Positions 57,255-64,000 of a stretch of DNA of 64,000 bases are shown here, one piece after another. A program made the position numbers and the translations under genes. The notes under the pieces were generated by a model. It was not told the DNA's origin and ran no database searches. It was given only the letters and a program-made list of their open reading frames with translations. This stretch comes from Dryas octopetala (Eukaryota > Streptophyta > Magnoliopsida > Rosales > Rosaceae): NCBI GenBank assembly GCA_963921425.1, contig OY992832.1, positions 7,130,001 to 7,194,000 of the forward strand, read 5' to 3'. Each line of letters begins with the position of its first letter. Position 1 is the first letter of the stretch.

Positions 57255-60200
57255 ATGAGAGAGGAGGTCATCAGCTCCGGAGGGACCATTGATCCTACTC
57301 CAGCTGCCAGGTACCCTAGCCCTCCCCTTTCACTCTCCTCTCCCTTTCTCTGCGTTCATAAGGCATTTCTCCCTCCATGTTTTCCTTCAAATTTTCCTCT
57401 TGATCTAGTTAGGGTTTCGATTTTCTTGCTGTTAGTTCAAGCTCCGAGAGTTGCGCACCAATTTGTGCAGATACTGTTAGGGTTTTGGTTCTTTGTGTGA
57501 TGAATTGGTCAATTTAGGCCTCTGTTTGGTTACTGTGAAAGTAGAGTACACGAATTTCAACTTCATTTCTCAGTGTTACATATATTCCAGCTTGATTTAG
57601 ATTAAGTTGTTCTTCATGTCTAGGTAAAAGAATTACTTTCTGCTCAATTGCAATTTATTCCGTATTTATCAATTCGGTTTTATTTATATACATTTTCTTT
57701 TTGCGTCTGTTAGTTCGGCTGGGGCGTCGTCACCGACTGTTCCGGCGAATGTGGGCAGTGTAGATGGGTCTATTCATGGGCAAGGCTCCAAAGGAGCCTC
57801 TATATCTTGTGTTGGTTCACAACCGCCGGTGACTTCTTTGAGCACGAGTGGTGCTGGTGGTGGAGGGGGTAGTTCTGTTTTCGGATCATCAAGACCGCTG
57901 TGTAGACCTTGGGAAAGAGGGGACTTACTGCGCCGCTTGGCTACCTTTAAGCCTTCAAATTGGTTTGCAAAGCCTAAGGTTTGAACTTGAGCTGCTTTTT
58001 CCATAACTTGACATGTTTTAATTCTGAAGTCTAATTGCACTTTACTTAATTTGTGTTTTAAATATTGGTGGCAAACTTTGAGACACTGATATTTCCATTG
58101 TCAAGTCATCTGGATGCATAAATGTATCTATGTCTAGATACATATACATTTTTATATATATATGATTGCTATGCATTTTGTATATATTAATTCTATGTTA
58201 TAAAAATGAAATACCCTTCTTTGCTATAGATTTTTCATATCAAGGGCTTAATATAGAAAGTTAGCATATGATAATATTGAATATTCAACACGTTATTGTG
58301 GCTTATAACTGAAAATTAATTCCTTGTTAAATATTATTTAAATCAAGCCCTTTGAGTGAGTATATAAAGGTCATTGTTTAGTAAGTTTCTGTTTACATTC
58401 TACATACAGTACTACTTTCTCATATTAAATGTTATATAAGAGAAATCCTTAAAAGTCTGGTAAAGTGATAGGTTCTAGAAAAATTACTAATAAACTGTTG
58501 AACCTGAAAAAGATTAAAGATTTGAGATTTCTAAATCTGTAAATATTAATTGTAAGAGGTAGCCTTGGCTAGGAGGTCAAGGGTAAATGGAAAACAAAAG
58601 AGAATGTTAATTTTAAGAGGGCTAGCTGCATTTGCGTGCACTGTTGCCTCTCTCTATTTCTCAGAGTCCTCTTTTATTTGTGTTTCTTCAGTTCTTGATC
58701 TGCTACCGTTATACTACTCAGGAAAATGGTTACAGAGGGTTATTTATGACTGCCACATGAAGATTTCTAGGCAATTGTGCTCTTATTAATGTTGACATCC
58801 TTGGGCAGAGAGAGGGAGGAAACAAACTTGTCTTCAGAGCATTTGCCCTATTCTCATTCAAATCCATTATGTCCTTCCATAAAATTTGGTTGGTCGTGAT
58901 ATAGATATATTGAGTGAGAAATTCTCTATTATACTGCAACTCAGTAAAAACCTTGCCTATTGTTCACCAACTTATATCTAAATATGATGGACAAACGGAT
59001 CCAAACCTCTAAAAAAATTTCAGTGAGTAAAGTAGTTTTTTACTCATTTTGCACACTATTGTAATATTTTTTAGGACTTTATGAAGGTTAGAAGTTAGGA
59101 GGGAGTGCAAAGATTGTTGGTGAAAGGCTCTCTTGTGTATACGGTGGTGTATATGAAGGGAAAGAAACAAAAGGTGTTTTGAGAATGCAGAGGTTCCATT
59201 TGGGGTGCTGAAGCGTTCTACTATATGCACCCTGTCATTTGGATTGCAGGGAGTTTTTGTTTTTAGTCTTCTTTGTAGTTCTTTTTTGTTAATAAAATGG
59301 ATTTAGTTATCAAGAAAAATTCCAGAAAATTAGTTCGAAACAACAGACGGTTCATTTGAGGGTTGGTGCAAATCAAACCAGTTTGGAAGGAAAGGGACTC
59401 TGCACACACATGATTTTGGAGACAGATGTCAGTAGGCAAGGCCCACAAGACAACTAAGCTATTTTATCACAGAGTTGCGAGAAAGGATACTTATGTAATG
59501 TTAGGTTTTACCAGCTGTTGCTGTAGAAACTAATGGCAAAGTCATTTTCTGAGAAAAGTAGTTTACTGTACAACTAGCGGGGGACGTTAAGTAAATTCAA
59601 ACTTTCTTAATAGATAAGGGCTGCTTAGTGTTTTTATTTAATGAACTAATCTGCTAGCGATTAATGAAGCAATAAATATCAAACTCAGTTAGTGTGTAAT
59701 TAATTTTGAAATTCATACTGATGGGTAGGCTCTTGAAAGCTGTATCCTGTATGACTGTCATGCAAGCCCATCAGTGGTTGTGAATGACTGATTTTTTTCA
59801 ATCTTTTCGACCTTGGTTCCGTAGGAGCAAGTCAGGAAGATTGAGAAATAGAACCATCGTATTTGATTCTTTGTCTTCAATTATGCTCTCGGGATGACTA
59901 ATTGCTAACCACCAAAAAACATAAAAAATGTTACTGGTTACTAACATCTTTGGGCTACAAAATTGAAATGCTAATATCATGAATTTTGAAATCCCCCCTC
60001 CCTCCCCCCAAAAAAAAACCTCTAATATACATGGACTAATCTGGACCTTGAATCTGAAGCAAGCAAAAATATGATATCTGAAGCCAACTTTCAAACCTAA
60101 AGCTGTAAGCATTAAATATCAGTTTTCCCTCCAGAAATCTCTTATTTCCTTCCAGTAACAGACTCAAGAAAGTTTTAGTTACATGTGATTGTCCCTTTTG

Positions 60201-63200
60201 TAATTTCTTGCAGGTCATCAGTTCCTTGGCTTGCGCTCGGAGAGGTTGGGTGAATGTTGATGTAGATAAAATTGCATGTGAATCATGTGGAACATACCTT
60301 GGTTTTTCTTTGTTACCATCTTGGACTCCTGACGAAGGTTAGCAATCCCAGTCTTAAGGCTTTCAAAATATATGTTTCTAAACCTATATGGTCTGTATTT
60401 ATTAAGGGCAATAAATGTTTAGCAGATATATATATATATATATTATATTTTGCTTGTCTGACATCTTAGACGCCCTAATAGTGTAGGCTATCAATTTTCT
60501 CAGGCTGGTTTGGGTTCAAACCGCAGTGGTGGTGTTGTTTAGTCTAATTAAATATAAAAAAAAGAAGAAGTTTTATATGGGATGAATTTTAAGTCATTGT
60601 AGTGAAGGGCAATGTGTTGGGGATAGAACAAAGAGGAGGCATGGCTGTTATATGGAAGGTAGGAAGGTATTTTGAGATTAAACTGTGTCTGGGGTGAAAA
60701 TGTCTTACTTTTATCAAGACTTTTGGCATGGAGATCTGCTGTTTTGGACTAAGTGTTTTATTTTCTTTCGTTTTATTTGGTTTAGTAGGGCGTTGCCAGT
60801 TTTTTTATTTGGTTTTTCTTGATGGTCTTTTTGTCAATCATGCTCTGTACATCTCTCGTCACTTGTTAATAATTTTTTTGTTTCTTATAAATAGAATGTA
60901 CATTGATGTTAATATTTAGTCTTAGAATAAGTTATTTGTCTTCCTCTTTTCTTTTTAATCATAAATTGATTTGAGAATTCAATAGTAACTACATGAGCTT
61001 GTCTGTTGCTATTTTTTATTTTTCGTGTTCCTTCCTTTTCATTTCAATCTATGAAGTTCAAGATGCGGGGGAAGCCTTTGTCAAGCAGTTGGATTCTGGG
61101 CACAAAGTTGCTTGTCCTTGGAGAGGAAACAGCTGCCCAGAAAGCCTGGTGCAATTCCCTCCGACTCCTCAGTCTGCCTTAATTGGTGGTTATAAGGATA
61201 GATGTGATGGGCTTTTGCAATTTTACTCTCTTCCTAGGGTAGCTGCATCTGCAATTGAGAAAATGGGGGTTTCTCGAGGTCCACAGGTTGATCGCTTTTT
61301 GTCCCAGTTGCAGAATTTTATGGCAGGGGAAGTAGATTTCAAACCAGAAAGTATACCAGAATTGGAAAGCTCTCGAGATGGAGCAATCTGTTTATATTCT
61401 CGTGTAAGATTTAGTTATAATCTTCTTCCTGCTGGTGATTTGTTGAATCAACCAATTACTTACCACTCAAATATATGTTCTAATCCAGTTTCTTTGCTTT
61501 ACCAGGCCCAGAGGCTTATAAGTCTTTGTGGATGGGAACCGAGATGGCTTTTAAATGTTCAAGACTGTGAAGAACATTCTGCCCAATCAGCTAGAAATGG
61601 ATATTCTCTTGGGCCTACCTATGCCCAGGTACATCTTTCACAGGATGCTGGATCAAGCAAGAAAGCGGTCTCTACTTCTGCTAGAAAGGATGCTGGAAAG
61701 AGTAAAGTGTTAGTTAAGGAATCTAGAGGTGATCTCAGATCACCTTTGCTAGATTGCAGCTTATGTGGTGCTACAGTTAGAATATTGGATTTCTTAACTG
61801 TTCCCCGACCTGCTCGATTTGCCCCCAACAACATTGATATTCCTGAGACAAACAAAAAAATGGGATTGACACGTGGCGTAAGTGCAGCCAGCGGAATTAG
61901 TGGCTGGATTGCTGCTGATGATGCAGAGAAAGAACAGACTGTAGACCGTGATGAAGTAGCAACAACAACTGAGGGGAATTTGGTTCCAAACACAGATGTT
62001 GATTTGAATCTTACAATGGCAGGGGGTTTAAACTTTAACCGATTGGGCAGAGGAGGAATGTCTGATAACATTCATGATGCAGATATGGGAAGGGATCTGA
62101 TGATTGGGCAACCTGCAGGCAGTGAGGTTGGTGATCGTGCAACTTCATATGAATCAAGGGGTCCCAGCTCTCGTAAGAGGAGTTTGGAAAAAGGAGGTAG
62201 CTCTGTTGATAGGCCACATTTAAGGACGCAACAGGCAGATAGTGTTGAAGGAACTGTCATTGATCGTGATGGTGATGAAGTTACTGATGGTAGACAATAT
62301 TCAGCTGGGCCTTCAAAACGCGCTCGTGACTCAGATATTTTTGATACATACTGCTCATCTGGTGCTGGTCCCAGTCATTCAGTGGGTCTTGAAATTTATG
62401 CTGATGGTAATAGAGTATCTTCATATCAGCAAGGTAGTGACCAATTCGTAGGAATCCATTCAAATAGGGATTCAGCACGTGCATCGTCAGTCATTGCAAT
62501 GGATACAATCTGTCAGAGTACAGATGCTGACTCTATGGAAAGTGTTGAAAATTATCCGGGAGATGTTGATGATGTTCATTTTCCCTGTTCTAGTACATAT
62601 GGCAATCTGGACATGAATGATACATCAGAATTGAATTATAGTAATCAAGCTCAGCGGAGCATTGGTTTCCAACCAGTTGCTGTTGTAGCTCCTGGGGAAA
62701 TGGGTGTTAGTAGTACAAATGATGGGGAAGAAATTTTCAATGCTGAAACTGTGACTGCTCAGGCCCGGGATGGGATTAGTTTTGGGATTAGTGGAGGGAG
62801 TGTTGGAATGTGTGCTAGTCATGAAGCTGAGATTCATGGAGCTGATGTATCTGTCCATAGAGCAGATAGCGTAGTTGGTGATGTGGAACCCAGAACAGAA
62901 GATGCTGAAAACCAGGGCCAGACAGGTGAATCTGCCCCAGATCCTGGACTAATGGATGAAGTTGTCCCTGATGAAATAAACAGGGAAGATCCTAACGGTG
63001 ACAGCCAGGAGATGCTATCTCGATCTGTAGGGAGGGCTGATAGTGGTTCAAAGATTGATGGTTCTACTAAGGCTGAATCTGTGGAAAGTGGTGAAAAGAT
63101 TAGTCAAAGTTGCAAGTTGGAGAACAGTGCCCGCCCTTCTCTTTCATGCAATGCTAATGTATACTCCAATTATAGAACAACCAAGAAGGAGGTCAAAAAT

Positions 63201-64000
63201 GCTGGCAAATCTTCATTTACGAACAATTGTGTGTACCAAGAACAAGAGTATGCAGTTGCCAGTGGGATAGGTAAAATCCATCTACCTCAGTACTTTACTG
63301 GTTTTTGGGTAATTATGCCCCACATTTTCATGGCTTGCCTCCCAACTCTTCTTCCAAAGACACTTTGTACAATTATGAACACAGATTCTTCTGTTCTTTC
63401 TTATTTTTATTTTTATTGGTGGAGGATGACTAAGATTTTCAGGCAATACCCCTTCCTCAATGCCTTTTTGTTATAGAAGTTGAAAAGTTATGCTTACTAC
63501 TTAACATTTTTGTAAGTGACAATTAAATGTTGTAATGTGATGCTACATCATGGTTGACTCCATCATAAGAATATAGATAACAAACTTTTACTGCATCTTT
63601 TGGGTCCACCGGACCACCGATTGCTATGCAAGTGCTTGGTTATATATATTTATAAAATTTTAAAAATGAAGGTCTACTCATTTGTATTCGTTTATGCTTT
63701 TGTTTGGTATTATGCAGGACCTCCGAAAGGTGAGAGCAATTATGAAGAACCTATGGAATTTGATCCAATTGGCCATCACAACCAGTTCTGCCCCTGGGTC
63801 AATGGGAATGTTGCTGCTGCTGGCGGTAGTAGCTGTGGCCCAGGTACTAGTGCTGATGCTGTTGCACTTTGTGGGTGGCAGCTGACCTTAGACGCTCTTG
63901 ATGCTTTGCGTTCGCTGGGGCATGCTGCAATTCAGACAGTACAGTCTGAGTCAGCAGCATCTTTATACAAGGTTTGCTTCTTTTACATTTAATTTATGGC
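57255..64000 (+). CDS. ILP1-like: C3HC zinc-finger protein, ILP1 / NIPA-like (runs off right edge)
   Basis: Plant IAP-like protein related to animal NIPA (ZC3HC1) and yeast Rsm1, nuclear proteins linked to the nuclear-pore basket and cell-cycle or death control. Exons seen: 57255-57310, 57714-57978, 60214-60337, 61057-61403, 61506-63270, 63718-63971; 937 codons in frame, so only the C-terminal end is missing. The N-terminus is Ser/Gly-rich, then CRPWERGDLLRRLATFKP and the C3HC finger: C129, C132, H164, C168 with PWRGNSCPE after it. A second half-finger begins at LLDCSLCGATVRI and is completed, after a long acidic, Ser-rich, probably disordered region encoded by exon 5, by GHHNQFCPWVNG in exon 6. 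A basic SRKRS / PSKRARD pair may be a nuclear signal. Intron 2 is 2.2 kb. No defects seen. Confidence 0.92.

Noticed and set aside
60500..60560. Possible SINE: B-box-like GGGTTCAAACC followed by an A-rich stretch in intron 3 of the ILP1-like gene
   Set aside because: No convincing A box at the right distance and no target duplication seen.
59100..60910. T-rich stretches in introns 2 and 3 of the ILP1-like gene resembling LINE 3' ends
   Set aside because: No reverse-transcriptase remnant in any frame; composition alone is not enough.
61620..61660. Possible intron donor (CCCAG|GTACAT) within exon 5 of the ILP1-like gene
   Set aside because: The frame continues with family-like sequence (VHLSQDAGSSKKAVS) directly after it.

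Overview
This window is nuclear DNA of a flowering plant. The genes have GT..AG introns and AT-rich introns and spacers. The protein families are plant-specific or plant-typed: a CC-type glutaredoxin ending in ALWL, a CIPK kinase with a NAF motif, an ALIS flippase subunit, a PLS-class PPR protein and plant ERO1. Spacers carry MITEs and long (CT)n tracts. Gene structure and codon use fit a eudicot, probably woody, but I cannot name the species. Exon borders were read by eye from splice signals, frame continuity and remembered family sequence.

Layout. 1-2601 (-): first five coding exons of an inositol transporter (INT2-like), running off the left edge. 8005-8445 (+): intronless orphan ORF. 8.7-12.2 kb: an intronless CC-type glutaredoxin flanked by copies of a ~0.65 kb non-coding repeat. 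13.3-17.5 kb (+): ERO1, 9 exons. 18.6-20.2 kb (-): a 107-aa conserved small protein, divergent from 20.7-23.0 kb (+), a PAK1IP1/Mak11-like WD40 protein. 23.6-25.7 kb (-): an intronless PPR protein. 25.8-26.2 kb: a MITE in the promoter shared by the PPR gene and the ALIS gene (27.5-31.1 kb, +).

32.7-41.4 kb: a cluster of five single-exon small proteins (78-133 aa) sharing a VAP-centred motif followed by an acidic I-x-E-E/D element. Three end in a hydrophobic tail-anchor-like segment and two have Ser-rich tails. It is the least explained coding content here and my best candidate for an undescribed system. 42.8-47.2 kb (-): DEAD-box helicase RH1-like, 9 exons, with telo-box and site II promoter motifs. 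47.2-50.6 kb: repeat-rich spacer (a MITE with internal tandem repeats, a 135-bp tandem duplication, a fold-back element). 50.6-56.3 kb (+): CIPK23-like kinase, 15 exons, with a (CT)40 tract at one splice donor. 57.3-64 kb (+): C3HC zinc-finger ILP1/NIPA-like protein, running off the right edge.

These are independently transcribed nuclear genes. Loose functional links exist. RH1 and the PAK1IP1-like protein both belong to ribosome-biogenesis families and carry growth-type promoter motifs. ERO1 and the glutaredoxin are both thiol-redox proteins but act in different compartments. I saw no rRNA, tRNA, CRISPR array or intact autonomous transposon.
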